DNA of 64,000 nucleotides from Streptomyces griseus (GTDB lineage: Bacteria > Actinomycetota > Actinomycetes > Streptomycetales > Streptomycetaceae): positions 1-64,000 of the forward strand of contig NZ_UAVD01000011.1 in NCBI RefSeq assembly GCF_900460065.1, in the 5' to 3' direction. The translations under genes were made by a program, and so were the position numbers. Below are positions 1 to 8,479 of this stretch, in pieces (the first letter of the stretch is position 1; every line of letters starts with the position of its first letter). A model generated the notes under the pieces. That model saw nothing but the letters and a program-made list of their open reading frames with translations. It did not search any database and was not told the origin of the DNA.

Positions 1-534
1 GGGGCCGAGCAGCACCACGAGGGCCGCCTTGCCCGGCACGGGCGCGTCGACCCGCCGCCAGCCGGCCCGCTCGTACAGGCGCAGCGCCGCCTCGGCCCGT
101 ACGGAGGTCAGCAGCCAGCAACGGCCGTCCGGGGCGGGCCCCGTCACCGCGTGGAGCAGCGCCGCGCCGAGCCCCGCGCCGTGCGCCTCCGGTGCCACCG
201 CCAGTTCGTTCACCTCCAGTGCGCCGCAGAGCCACGCCCGCGTCCGCCCGGGCCCGAGGGCCTCGGCGACCTGCCCGTAACTGCGGTCGGCCGGAAAGGC
301 CTCCGGGGTGGTCCAGGCCGAGGCGAAACCCGTCACGGCCCCGTCGGCCGTCGCCACCGCCGCCGTGAACCCGGGCCGGCGTGCGTCGCGCGCGAGGCGT
401 TCCGCGTAGTGGTCGGCCTGTGCCGGGTCCTCGTTCCAGGGCGGGGCCGCGAACGCCCGCGCGTACACGTCGCGGATCCCGTCGGCGTACCGGTTCAACT
501 CCCCGGCCGCCACCACTTCCACCTCGGCCGTCAT
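1..534 (-). CDS. GNAT-family N-acetyltransferase (3' part lies outside the window)
   Basis: Partial gene; about 178 codons are visible and the C-terminus lies beyond base 1. The protein begins MTAEVEVVAAG from an ATG preceded by GAGGGA. The GNAT core is recognisable: a beta4-like stretch ending LEVNELAVAPEAHGAGLGAALLHAV, which is the acetyl-CoA pyrophosphate-binding V-A-P-x-x-x-G-x-G-x-G/A loop, followed by LYERAGWRRV, the typical C-terminal alpha4/beta6 element. The family transfers acetyl from acetyl-CoA to small molecules or protein amines in the cytoplasm. The substrate cannot be told from sequence. It is a single gene read away from the amidase gene at 719-1594, separated by 184 bp in which I see no gene. 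Confidence 0.85.
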   Translation of the reverse strand, partial: MTAEVEVVAAGELNRYADGIRDVYARAFAAPPWNEDPAQADHYAERLARDARRPGFTAAVATADGAVTGFASAWTTPEAFPADRSYGQVAEALGPGRTRAWLCGALEVNELAVAPEAHGAGLGAALLHAVTGPAPDGRCWLLTSVRAEAALRLYERAGWRRVDAPVPGKAALVVLLGP

Positions 535-718
535 CGCACCGTCCCTCGGATCTCGTCGGCGATCCGGCGGCGGACCACCGGGCCGCCATCGGCGCTACGA
601 GGAAACCACAGGGGACCGCCGTGGGCGTCCGGGTCGTCCGGCCCCTCTCCGACCCGCGGCGGCGGCGAGCGGGAGGGGGCCGGTTCCGGGTCCGGGTCCG
701 GACCCCAAGGCGCCGCCG

Positions 719-1594
719 TCACACGTTGGGCACCTTGAGCCGGTCCCAACTGCTCTTGCCGGGAATGCCGTCCGCGTCGCCGCCCGTGTAGCCCAGCTTG
801 CGCTGCCAGGCGGCGTACGACGTGCGGTCGGCCTCGGACCAGGCCGGGCCCGGCCCCACCGTGTACCGGCCGCAGCCCTCGGACACCAGGCGCCTGCCCA
901 TCGCCGTGACGACCGCGCTGTTGCGGCCGACCTTGAAGAACGCGGCCCCCGGGAACGGCTCGTACGTCGGCTTCGGCGGCGGATCGGAGGGCCCGTCCGG
1001 GGAACCGTCCAGCCGCTTGGCGATCCGCGCGCGCATGGAGTTCATGGTGAACCCGCGCGGATCGATCTTGCCCGGCTGCCACTCCAGATGCCCGATCACC
1101 GACCGCTGCGACCAGCCGTGCGCCCGGCAGACGGCGGCGGCGGCCCGCTCGATCGCCAGCAGTTGGGCGGCCGGCCACGGGTCTTTCCCGTCACCGAGGT
1201 TGACGCACTCGAAGCCGTAGAAGTGCCGGTTGCCGTCGGTGTTGGCCTCGTTGTCCGGGGGCAGCGCCTTCTCCGCGATGACGGCGCGCAACACGTCGTC
1301 GTCGCCGAGCCCGGCGTGGTTCGCCCGCCCGTTCCCCACGAGGTGGACGGTCCCGTCCTTGGCGATGACCCCGTGGCAGAGCGGGCCGGGCAGGGCGGAG
1401 TGGCCGTTGTAGCAGAGTTCGACGGAGGACGCGGTGCCCGAGGTGACGGTGTGATGGATCATCACGCCGTGTGTCGGGCCCCAGGGTCCCTTGTGGTTCC
1501 GGTTGTTGGTACGCCAACTCCGGTGCTCGACGACATGGAGGCCTTCGTCGCGGAGGGCTTTGAGCAGCCTGGCTGCAGACAGCGGCGTCGCCAT
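719..1594 (-). CDS. N-acetylmuramoyl-L-alanine amidase, endolysin-like
   Basis: 291 aa. Residues about 20-190 form an amidase_2/PGRP domain: the zinc-ligand region MIHHTVTSG (His47/His48), then IGHLEWQPGKIDPRG, the usual second zinc-ligand and catalytic segment. Such enzymes cleave the bond between muramic acid and the L-Ala of the peptidoglycan stem peptide. The C-terminal ~70 residues (FFKVGRNSAV to SSWDRLKVPNV) resemble the small substrate-binding modules on actinophage lysins and Streptomyces amidases. The ATG at 1594 has a strong AAAGGAG site 7-8 nt upstream; longer in-frame readings lack one. There is no signal peptide, so export would need a holin, lysis or another route. It may be a domesticated phage lysin, although no other phage gene is near. 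Confidence 0.88.
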   Translation of the reverse strand: MATPLSAARLLKALRDEGLHVVEHRSWRTNNRNHKGPWGPTHGVMIHHTVTSGTASSVELCYNGHSALPGPLCHGVIAKDGTVHLVGNGRANHAGLGDDDVLRAVIAEKALPPDNEANTDGNRHFYGFECVNLGDGKDPWPAAQLLAIERAAAAVCRAHGWSQRSVIGHLEWQPGKIDPRGFTMNSMRARIAKRLDGSPDGPSDPPPKPTYEPFPGAAFFKVGRNSAVVTAMGRRLVSEGCGRYTVGPGPAWSEADRTSYAAWQRKLGYTGGDADGIPGKSSWDRLKVPNV

Positions 1595-2138
1595 CGCGGC
1601 GCTCCTTTCCCTGATGGTGCGTAGATCACGCGGGCGCTTCGGTGTGGGGTCGGCGGGACCGGCGGGCGGACGGCGGCGTGGAGCCGCGCACGCCCACCGG
1701 GTGGCGGGACGGTCGGGAGCGCCCTGCCGCGGGGATTCCGCCTTCGGGCCCACCTGATCGATTTGCCCGCTCCCGTGCCCTGCCGAACGTCCAGCCGGAC
1801 GGAAGGTTGCGCCGTGCCCGAACTCCCGCCCGGGTATGTCCGAACTCCTGCCCGACAGGCCGGGCGCCGAGGCCCTCGCCACCGCGCCCCGGGGAAAGGC
1901 CTCCGGCACGAGCCGGGGCGCCGGGTCGACCGAAGGCGTTCACGGGCGCCCCGACGGGGGACCGGGACACGGGCGCGCCCGCCGTCGCGGTCTGCGACTG
2001 CCGTGGCCGCCGGCGCGGTGAGCGGTGTCCGGGAGCGCGGGCCGGGCGGTCGGCCGGTTTCCACCGCACCGGCGCGGTCGGGTGCCGCAGCTTTACGCCG
2101 CCATGACACCGCGCTCGCTAACGTCCCCCTGACCAGCG
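1595..2138. other. Intergenic region without a convincing gene
   Basis: About 540 bp upstream of the amidase. Several overlapping open frames run through it on both strands, but they are Arg/Pro/Gly-rich, lack good ribosome-binding sites and show no recognisable domain. The only structure I noted is a pair of near-identical 15-mers 22 bp apart (1818-1832 and 1840-1854). The amidase promoter probably lies here. Confidence 0.5.
1818..1854. repeat. Two 15-bp direct repeats at 22-bp spacing
   Basis: CCGAACTCCCGCCCG at 1818-1832 and CCGAACTCCTGCCCG at 1840-1854 differ at one base. The 22-bp period is about two helical turns, which would place both copies on the same DNA face. They lie about 225-260 bp upstream of the amidase start. 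A regulator site is possible but not shown. Confidence 0.4.
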
Positions 2139-2163
2139 AAAAGGCCCTCCGGTGCGGAGGGCC
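2139..2163 (-). terminator. Rho-independent terminator after tRNA-Arg
   Basis: In the minus-strand transcript GGCCCTCC and GGAGGGCC form a perfect 8-bp stem around a 5-nt loop, followed by a TTTT tract. It begins about 20 nt downstream of the tRNA 3' end, as expected for a monocistronic tRNA. Confidence 0.8.
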
Positions 2164-2183
2164 TCTCGGTCGTGCGGTCGGTG

Positions 2184-2256
2184 CGCCCCCGGCAGGACTC
2201 GAACCTGCGGCCAAGCGCTTAGAAGGCGCCTGCTCTATCCACTGAGCTACGGGGGC
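2184..2256 (-). tRNA. tRNA-Arg (anticodon TCT)
   Basis: The minus strand folds into a complete cloverleaf: acceptor GCCCCCG/CGGGGGC, D arm GCTC/GAGC, anticodon stem GGCGC/GCGCT (one G-U pair) with loop CTTCTAA, and T arm GCAGG-TTCGAGT-CCTGC. The discriminator base is G; CCA is not encoded. Anticodon TCT reads AGA (and AGG by wobble), both rare arginine codons in this GC-rich genome. The flanking terminator suggests it is transcribed alone. Confidence 0.95.
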
Positions 2257-2562
2257 CGGGAGTCCTGATCGGTGGTTCCGTGGCCGTGCCGGGACAAGGA
2301 TAGGGCTCCGATCCCCTGGACCCGGTTGCTTCACCTGCGTGGCACGATGTGGAGGTTCGGTGAAGCGAACCGATAATCGCAGGTAGGTGCGATTCCTGCA
2401 TCGGTTTTCGCTCCCCTCGCGCCGGGTGTTGTGTACTCGTTATGCCCCCGCCCCACTCGTCCCCTCTGTCCTGACTCTGTCCAGAGGGTGGAACCGCCGC
2501 GCAGAGAGGTCTATACGCTTCAAAAAGGATCTAAAATTGGGCATTCTTCGCATGTGGCGACC
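2257..2562. other. Intergenic region between tRNA-Arg and the dynamin operon
   Basis: About 306 bp separating two divergently transcribed units, with local AT-richness near 2515-2550 that suits a promoter for the plus-strand dynamin operon. I see an imperfect stem at about 2369-2404 (CCGAT, four unpaired bases, GCAGG, loop, CCTGCATCGG). No gene is supported here. Confidence 0.45.
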
Positions 2563-4206
2563 ATGGACGTACGGCCTCAGCTCATCGACGCACTTTCCGC
2601 CCTGCGCGACCGTGTCGCCGCCGTGCGTCTCCCCCTGCCCCTGCCCGGGGCCGAACGCGCCCGGCAGACCAGGGTCGAACTCCTCGCCCAGCTCGACGAC
2701 TACCTCCTGCCACGTCTCAAGGACCCCGAGGCCCCGCTCCTCGCCGTGATCGGCGGATCCACCGGGGCCGGGAAGTCCACCCTGGTCAACTCACTGGTGG
2801 GATGCCGGCTCAGCGAGGCCGGGGTGCTGCGGCCCACCACCCGGACCCCGGTGCTGGTCTGCCACCCGGACGACCACCACTGGTTCGCCGGGGTGCGGGT
2901 GCTCCCCCAGCTGACCCGGATCTGGCTGCCGCCGGGCCAGAGCCCCGACCCCGACGGACTGGACGACCTCGCGGCCCGGGGCGAGGACGGGGAGACCGCG
3001 CTGCGGGTGGAGACCGCCGTCAGCCTGCCCCGCGGCCTCGCCCTCCTGGACGCCCCCGACATCGACTCGCTCGTCGTCCGCAACCGGGTCCTCGCCGCCG
3101 AACTCATCTGCGCCGCCGACGTCTGGGTGATGGTCACCACCGCCTCGCGCTACGCCGACGCCGTGCCCTGGCACCTGCTGCGTACCGCGAAGGAGTACGA
3201 CGCGGCCCTCGTCACCGTCCTCGACCGGGTGCCCCACCAGGTGATCGCCGAGGTGTCCCGGCAGTACGCGGCCCTGCTGACCCGGGCCGGACTCGGGGAT
3301 GTACCCCGGTTCACCATCCCGGAGCTGCCCGAGTCCGCGGGCGGCGGCAGCGGACTGCTCCCCACCACCGCCGTCGCCCCGCTGCGCGCCTGGCTCGCCC
3401 ACCGGGCCCAGGACCCCGCCGCCCGGCAGCAGGCGGTGGCGCGCACCGCCTCCGGCGTCATCCAGTCGCTCAACGTGCGGATGCCCGCCCTCGCCTCCGC
3501 CGTCGCCGCCCAGTACGCCGCCTCCGTACGGCTGACCGGGGTGGTCCAGGACGCGTACGGCACGGAGGCCGCCCGGATCCGGCGCCGCCTGCGCAGCGGC
3601 GCCGTGCTCTCCGGGGACGCGCGGACCCGGTGGCGCGGCTACCCGCTCTACAGCTCGCCCGAGGAGCTCCTCGAAGCCCTCGTCGACAGCCTGGTGGCCC
3701 TGCTCCAGTGCTCGGTCTCCGCCGCCGACGAACAGATCCGCACCCAGTGGCGCCGCGAACCCGCCGGGAGCCTGTTCCGGTTCGAGGAGGCCGGACGCGA
3801 GGCCGGCGGCTGGGGGCCCGCCGAGGACGTCGAAGGCCGGATCTCCGTCGCCGTACGCCGGTGGCGGCGGGTCCTGGAGGAACTGGCCGATGAGGAGGTG
3901 CGCCAGCTCGAACGGAACGTGGCGCCCGCCCCCGAGACCGTCGCCGCACTGCTCGCGGCCGCCCTCCTCGGCGGGCGGCGCGCCCGCGCGGCGGGGGAGC
4001 AGCTCGCCGAACGCATCGGCGCCCAGGGCGCGCTGCGCCTCCGCGACAAGGGCGGCGAGCTGCTGACCACCTACCTCGACCAGGTCCTCGGCGGCGAACG
4101 CGACCGCCGCCTCGCCCCCCTCGACGTACTCGACGTCGCCCCCGAACCCCAGGCCGAACTGATCGCCGCGCTGTCCGTACTGCAGAAGGAGAGGTGGCAG
4201 CGATGA
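2563..4206 (+). CDS. dynA: Dynamin-like GTPase (probable DynA)
   Basis: 547 aa if read from the ATG at 2563; a GTG at 2554 is possible, and neither has a strong ribosome-binding site. The G1 P-loop [10 protein letters not shown] is at residues 64-73 and the G3-type LLDAPDID follows. The G4 element is divergent (TVLDRV instead of NKxD), as is common in this dynamin/YfjP-like group. A long helical C-terminal region follows, with no clear membrane anchor. The stop overlaps the start of the next GTPase gene (ATGA), and ssbB follows. From my knowledge of Streptomyces, this gene pair beside ssbB corresponds to DynA/DynB, which stabilise FtsZ rings at sporulation septa. The family call is firm; the name rests on context and recall. 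Confidence 0.75.
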   Translation: MDVRPQLIDALSALRDRVAAVRLPLPLPGAERARQTRVELLAQLDDYLLPRLKDPEAPLLAVIGGSTGAGKSTLVNSLVGCRLSEAGVLRPTTRTPVLVCHPDDHHWFAGVRVLPQLTRIWLPPGQSPDPDGLDDLAARGEDGETALRVETAVSLPRGLALLDAPDIDSLVVRNRVLAAELICAADVWVMVTTASRYADAVPWHLLRTAKEYDAALVTVLDRVPHQVIAEVSRQYAALLTRAGLGDVPRFTIPELPESAGGGSGLLPTTAVAPLRAWLAHRAQDPAARQQAVARTASGVIQSLNVRMPALASAVAAQYAASVRLTGVVQDAYGTEAARIRRRLRSGAVLSGDARTRWRGYPLYSSPEELLEALVDSLVALLQCSVSAADEQIRTQWRREPAGSLFRFEEAGREAGGWGPAEDVEGRISVAVRRWRRVLEELADEEVRQLERNVAPAPETVAALLAAALLGGRRARAAGEQLAERIGAQGALRLRDKGGELLTTYLDQVLGGERDRRLAPLDVLDVAPEPQAELIAALSVLQKERWQR

Positions 4207-6074
4207 CCGCCGTCACGGACGAGGACCAGGACAACGGAAACGGCACGCCGAAGGCGGACCGGCGCGCGGACGGGCGCTGGGACGACGGGCTCATCGCCCG
4301 GCGCGCGGCTGCGGGCGAGGCCCGCGAGGCCGGGGGAACCGCCCCCCGCACGCCCGCCGAGGACGACGTGGAGCCGCAGGTCGAGGCGTACGTCCCCTCC
4401 GGCGGGCCGCTGCCGCCCCGGCTCGACGCCCTGCGCGAGCTCGTCGGCCTCTCCCGCGCCCGGCTCGACCGGGACACCCTCGCCGAGGCGGGACGCGTGC
4501 TGGACGAGGCCGCCGCCCGGCAGCGCCTCTCCTCGCGGCACACGGTCATCGCCGTCGCCGGAGCCACCGGCAGCGGGAAGTCGACCCTGTTCAACGCGCT
4601 CGCCGGGGCCCCGATCTCCGACACCGGACTGCGCCGCCCCACCACCTCCCAGCCCATCGCGTGCAGCTGGACCGACGGGGCCGCCGGCCTGCTGGACCGC
4701 CTCGCCGTCCCCGGGCGGCTGCGGCGCAGGCCGCACCCGGGGCCCGCCGCGTTCGACGAGGCGCTCCAAGGGCTCGTCCTGGTCGACCTGCCCGACCACG
4801 ACTCGGCGGCCACCGAGCACCGCGACCAGGTGGACCGGGTGCTGGCGCTGGTCGACGCGGTGATCTGGGTCGTCGACCCGGAGAAGTACGCCGACGCCGC
4901 CCTCCACGAGCGCTACCTGCGCCCGCTCGCCGGACACGCCGAGGTCACCTTCGTCGTCCTCAACCAGACCGACCGGCTGCCCGGCGAGGCGGCCGACCTC
5001 GTCCTCGACGACCTGCGCCGCCTCCTCGACGAGGACGGCATCGCGCTCGGCGAGCACGGCGAGCCCGGCGCCACCGTCATGTCCCTGTCCGCGCTCACCG
5101 GCGACGGGGTCCCCGAGCTCCGCGAGCTGATCGGCCGCTTCGTCCAGGACCGCACGGCCGCCACCCGCCGCCTCTGGGCCGACGTCGACGCGACGGCGGC
5201 GCGGCTGCGCCCGGTCTACGTGGCCGAGGGCCGGCCCGGACTCGGCGAGCGGGCCCGCGACGAGTTCACCGACCGGCTGGCCGAGGCCGTCGGGGCCGCC
5301 GCCGCCGGACAGGCCGCCGAACGGGAGTGGCGCAGGAACGCCGGACGCGCCTGCGGGACGCCGTGGCTGCGGCTCTGGCGCTGGTACGAGAACCGGGGCC
5401 TGCCCGGCAGCCTGGACCGGATGGGGCAGGCGCTGACCCCGCCCGAGGAGGAACTGACGGCCCGGCAGCGGGTCGAGCAGGCGGTGCGGATCGTCGCGGA
5501 CGACGCCGCCGACGGGCTGCCGGGCCCCTGGGCGCAGGCGGTCCGCGAGGCCGCGTTCACCGGGGCGCGGGGACTGTCCGAGGCGCTGGACGAGCTGGCG
5601 GTCAGGGCCGGGGCCCCCGGCACGTCCAAGCGGGGCGGCGGAACGGAGACGGCGGGGGGAGCCGCCGGAACGTCCCCCGGAGCCCCGCTCGGCGGCCGTC
5701 CGGCCAAGCCGCCCCGCCCGAAGTGGTGGCCCGCCGCCGTGCTGGCCCAGGTGTCGATGACGCTCCTCCAGGTCTTCGGCGGCCTGTGGCTGGTCGGCCA
5801 GATCATCGGCGTCCTGGAGCCGGGGCTCGTCACGCCCGCGCTCATCATGCTGGCCGGAGTCGTCGGCGGCCCGCTCGTGGAGTGGTCCTGCGCCGCGGCC
5901 ATCCGGGGACCGGCCAGGAGGTACGGGCAGGACGCCGAGCGGCGGCTGCGCGAGGCCGCCGCCGGATGCGGCCGGGCCAGGGTCCTGGATCCGGTCGCCG
6001 CCGAGCTGGTGCGCTACCGCGAAGTGCGCGAGCGGTACGTGACGGTGACGGAGTTCTCCACAACCGGCCGGTAG
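4203..6074 (+). CDS. dynB: Dynamin-like GTPase with C-terminal membrane anchor (probable DynB)
   Basis: 623 aa. The ATG at 4203 overlaps the preceding stop by ATGA and is preceded by AAGGAGAGG; a GTG at 4194 is an alternative. The first ~60 residues are charged and probably disordered. The P-loop GATGSGKST is at residues 120-128, followed by G3 LVDLPDHDS and G4 LNQTDRL (NxxD). Two hydrophobic helices near residues 515-575 (from WWPAAVLAQ to [11 protein letters not shown]) form a membrane hairpin preceded by a Gly/Ala/Thr-rich linker. The partner GTPase upstream has no such hairpin, so a heteromeric membrane complex with only one anchored subunit is a reasonable inference. It is probably co-transcribed with the gene before it and with ssbB after it. 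Confidence 0.78.
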   Translation: MTAVTDEDQDNGNGTPKADRRADGRWDDGLIARRAAAGEAREAGGTAPRTPAEDDVEPQVEAYVPSGGPLPPRLDALRELVGLSRARLDRDTLAEAGRVLDEAAARQRLSSRHTVIAVAGATGSGKSTLFNALAGAPISDTGLRRPTTSQPIACSWTDGAAGLLDRLAVPGRLRRRPHPGPAAFDEALQGLVLVDLPDHDSAATEHRDQVDRVLALVDAVIWVVDPEKYADAALHERYLRPLAGHAEVTFVVLNQTDRLPGEAADLVLDDLRRLLDEDGIALGEHGEPGATVMSLSALTGDGVPELRELIGRFVQDRTAATRRLWADVDATAARLRPVYVAEGRPGLGERARDEFTDRLAEAVGAAAAGQAAEREWRRNAGRACGTPWLRLWRWYENRGLPGSLDRMGQALTPPEEELTARQRVEQAVRIVADDAADGLPGPWAQAVREAAFTGARGLSEALDELAVRAGAPGTSKRGGGTETAGGAAGTSPGAPLGGRPAKPPRPKWWPAAVLAQVSMTLLQVFGGLWLVGQIIGVLEPGLVTPALIMLAGVVGGPLVEWSCAAAIRGPARRYGQDAERRLREAAAGCGRARVLDPVAAELVRYREVRERYVTVTEFSTTGR

Positions 6075-6148
6075 TCCACAGGCCCCGGCGCGATTCCCGC
6101 CCGGCGTCCACCATGGAGTCCGCACCCCGCAGACGCCCGGAGAGGCAC

Positions 6149-6186
6149 GAGCGGCGCGATGCGGTACGAGCGGTGCGATCCGGTAC
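6149..6186. repeat. 19-bp tandem repeat upstream of ssbB
   Basis: Two adjacent 19-mers (6149-6167 and 6168-6186) of the form GAGCGGnGCGATnCGGTAC differ at only two bases. They end 23 bp before the ssbB start, in the gap after the dynamin gene, where an internal promoter or a translational control site could sit. Confidence 0.6.
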
Positions 6187-6209
6187 GACAAGGAAAACGG
6201 GGGCGGGAA

Positions 6210-6671
6210 ATGAACGAGACCTTGGTGACCCTGGTGGGTAACGCCGCGACGGCGGTGGAGTTCCGTGAGACGGCCACCGGAGGAATGGCGCGATTCCGTT
6301 TCGCCGTGACCCCGCGGCGCTGGGACCGTGCGAAACAGCTCTGGGCCGACGGCCGTACCAGCTTCTACACCGTCTGGTCCTGGCGGACGCTCGCCGCGAA
6401 TCTGGCCGGTTCCGTTTCGATCGGGGAACCCCTCGTCGTGCACGGCCGGTTGAAGGTGCGGGAGGAGGAACAGGCCGGTCAGCGGCGGACGTTCGTCGAC
6501 GTGGAGGCCGTCGCCGTCGGCCACGACCTGAGCCGGGGAACGGCCGCCTTCCGCCGGGCCGCCCGAGCGGAACCCCTTCTGACGGAGCGTTCGGAAAGTG
6601 TCACGGACGGCGATGCGCGGCCGTCCGAGAAACAGCGGGAACCGGTCGACGCAATGGCCGCGGTGTCCTGA
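6210..6671 (+). CDS. ssbB: Single-stranded DNA-binding protein, SsbB-like
   Basis: 153 aa. The N-terminal ~105 residues are an OB-fold SSB domain: VTLVGNAATAVEFRE, ARFRFAVTPRRWD, FYTVWSWRTLAANL and GEPLVVHGRLKVREEE line up with the canonical strands. The short C-terminal tail ends DAMAAVS and lacks the acidic Asp-rich/Phe tip by which the housekeeping SSB recruits repair and replication proteins. Length and tail fit the Streptomyces paralogue SsbB, which has been linked to chromosome segregation in sporulating hyphae, rather than the longer essential SsbA. It is the third gene after two dynamin-like GTPases and is followed by a terminator. The start ATG follows the purine-rich run GGGGGCGGGAA. 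Confidence 0.88.
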   Translation: MNETLVTLVGNAATAVEFRETATGGMARFRFAVTPRRWDRAKQLWADGRTSFYTVWSWRTLAANLAGSVSIGEPLVVHGRLKVREEEQAGQRRTFVDVEAVAVGHDLSRGTAAFRRAARAEPLLTERSESVTDGDARPSEKQREPVDAMAAVS

Positions 6672-6736
6672 AAAAGCTCATCGCCGACAAGCGCGACCGC
6701 CGTCGCGCCATAACGATTCCGATTCGGAATGGTTGT

Positions 6737-6765
6737 GCAAGGGCAGTACGGGGGACTGCCCTTGC
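6737..6765 (+). terminator. Terminator after ssbB
   Basis: GCAAGGGCAGT and ACTGCCCTTGC form a perfect 11-bp stem around a 7-nt loop, about 65 nt after the ssbB stop, followed by a weak T-rich run (CGTTCTTT). It separates the dynamin-ssbB unit from the surface-protein gene. Confidence 0.7.
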
Positions 6766-6869
6766 CCCGTTCTTTAGGATTCCCAGTGCTCACGGGTCAC
6801 TCGGGTCTGCTGGCGAGGCATTCCCCACACGCGCACCACGCGCGAGGGCCTCGCCCGGAGGGGAATTCT

Positions 6870-8354
6870 GTGTTTTCTGCGTCTTCAGCGTCCGCTGCGC
6901 CGTCCGGCACGACAGGGGCGCCCCCCGGCCGCGGCATCCGCCGTCCGGTCGCCGCGCTGCTGATCTCCGGTCTCGTCGCGGCTGCCGCGCTCGTCGGCGC
7001 CGGACCGGCGGCGGCCGACGACCCGGGCCGGCACCACGGCGGCGCGGCCGCGGTGCTCGACGGGCTGAAGACCTTCGACAGCGCCGTCCTCCGCGTCGAG
7101 GGGAAGGACGGTGCGCCCGACCGGACCCAGGAACTGCCCGCCGGGCTGTTCGAGATGACCGTCGACGGCGGCGGCAAGCTCAAGACCTACTGCATCGACC
7201 TCCACAACCCCACCCAGGACCAGGCGAGATACCTGGAGACCCCGTGGGCCGAGACCTCGCTGAGCACCAACCGGGACGCGGGGAAGATCCGCTGGATCCT
7301 CCAGCACTCCTACCCCCAGGTCGACGACCTGGCCGCGCTCGCCGAAGCGGCCGGCACCGGCCCGCTGACCGAGCGGACCGCCGCCGCGGGGACCCAGGTC
7401 GCCATCTGGCGCTACTCGGACGACGCCGACGTCAGCGCGTCGGACAAGCAGGCGGAGAAGCTCGCCGACTGGCTGCACCGCAACGCGCGGAACACGAAGG
7501 AGCCCCGCGCCTCGCTCACCCTGGAGCCGGCCGCCGTCTCCGGCCGGGCCGGTGAGCGGCTCGGCCCCGTGACCGTCCGCACCGCCGCGGACCAGGTCTC
7601 GGTGTCGCCCCCGGTGGACGCGGCGGCCAGCGGCGTCAAGGTCACGGACGAGAAGGGCGCCCCCGTCACCGCCGCGGCGGACGGGGACCGGCTCTACTTC
7701 GCCGTGCCGAAGGACACCGCGGACGGCACCGCGTCCCTGACCGCCCAGGCCACCACCTCCGTGCCGGTCGGCCGGGCCCTCGTCGGGACCGGCCGCACCC
7801 AGACCCAGATCCTGGCCGGCTCCAGCGAGTCCACGGTCTCCGCGCGGGCCGGCGCCACCTGGACCGAGCAGGGCGCCGCCCCCGCCCTGACCGCGCGGAA
7901 GAACTGCGCGGCGGGCGGCGTGGACATCACGGCCGCCAACCGGGGCGACGCCCCCTTCACCTTCGAGCTGGCCGGTACCGAGCACACCATCGCCGCCGGG
8001 GCCACCCGCACGGTGACGGTCCCCGTCGCCGAGGACCAGGCGTACGACTTCACCATCACGGGGCCCGGGTTCGCCAGGACCTTCACCGGGGTGCTGGACT
8101 GCGCCACCAGCGGCAGCGTCCTGGAGCGCGCGGGCGCGGGCGACGCCGGCAACGACATCGGCACCCAGAGCGCCCAGCAGTCCGTTCCGGCCACGACCGG
8201 CTCCACCACATCGGGCCCGGCGGTCGATCTCGCCGCGACCGGCGGCTCCAGCGCCACCCCGATGCTCGCGGCGGTCGCCATCGGACTGCTCGTGGTGGGC
8301 GGCGGCGCGGTCTTCCTCCTCCGCCGGAAGGCACCCCACGCCAACGGTGAGTGA
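6870..8354 (+). CDS. Thioester-domain (Cys-Gln) surface protein with LAATG sortase signal
   Basis: 494 aa from a GTG preceded by CGGAGGGG. The N-terminus carries an Arg pair and a hydrophobic stretch (VAALLISGLVAAAAL) ending AAADD, a signal peptide. Residues about 55-230 form a thioester domain: TYCIDL supplies the cysteine and the TQVAIW motif the glutamine for the internal Cys-Gln crosslink known from Gram-positive adhesins. A beta-rich stalk follows. The C-terminus is a cell-wall sorting signal, LAATG, then a hydrophobic helix and RRK, matching the LAxTG motif used by class E sortases in Streptomyces. It should be covalently attached to the cell wall and may bond covalently to a surface or host ligand. 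No sortase gene lies in this window. Confidence 0.85.
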   Translation: MFSASSASAAPSGTTGAPPGRGIRRPVAALLISGLVAAAALVGAGPAAADDPGRHHGGAAAVLDGLKTFDSAVLRVEGKDGAPDRTQELPAGLFEMTVDGGGKLKTYCIDLHNPTQDQARYLETPWAETSLSTNRDAGKIRWILQHSYPQVDDLAALAEAAGTGPLTERTAAAGTQVAIWRYSDDADVSASDKQAEKLADWLHRNARNTKEPRASLTLEPAAVSGRAGERLGPVTVRTAADQVSVSPPVDAAASGVKVTDEKGAPVTAAADGDRLYFAVPKDTADGTASLTAQATTSVPVGRALVGTGRTQTQILAGSSESTVSARAGATWTEQGAAPALTARKNCAAGGVDITAANRGDAPFTFELAGTEHTIAAGATRTVTVPVAEDQAYDFTITGPGFARTFTGVLDCATSGSVLERAGAGDAGNDIGTQSAQQSVPATTGSTTSGPAVDLAATGGSSATPMLAAVAIGLLVVGGGAVFLLRRKAPHANGE

Positions 8355-8479
8355 CCGGCCGTACGCGGGAAGCGGCGTCGTTCCCGTGTCGATCCCCGGA
8401 CGGGTTTCCGTCCGGGGAGGGCCGTCAGGCAAGATGGGGTGTATCTGCCCACACCTCTATTGCTGCCGGACGGTTTCTC

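Noticed and set aside
1626..2245. Overlapping 60-160-codon frames in the gap upstream of the amidase
   Set aside because: Arg/Pro-rich, no ribosome-binding site, no consistent codon bias, and some run into the tRNA gene.
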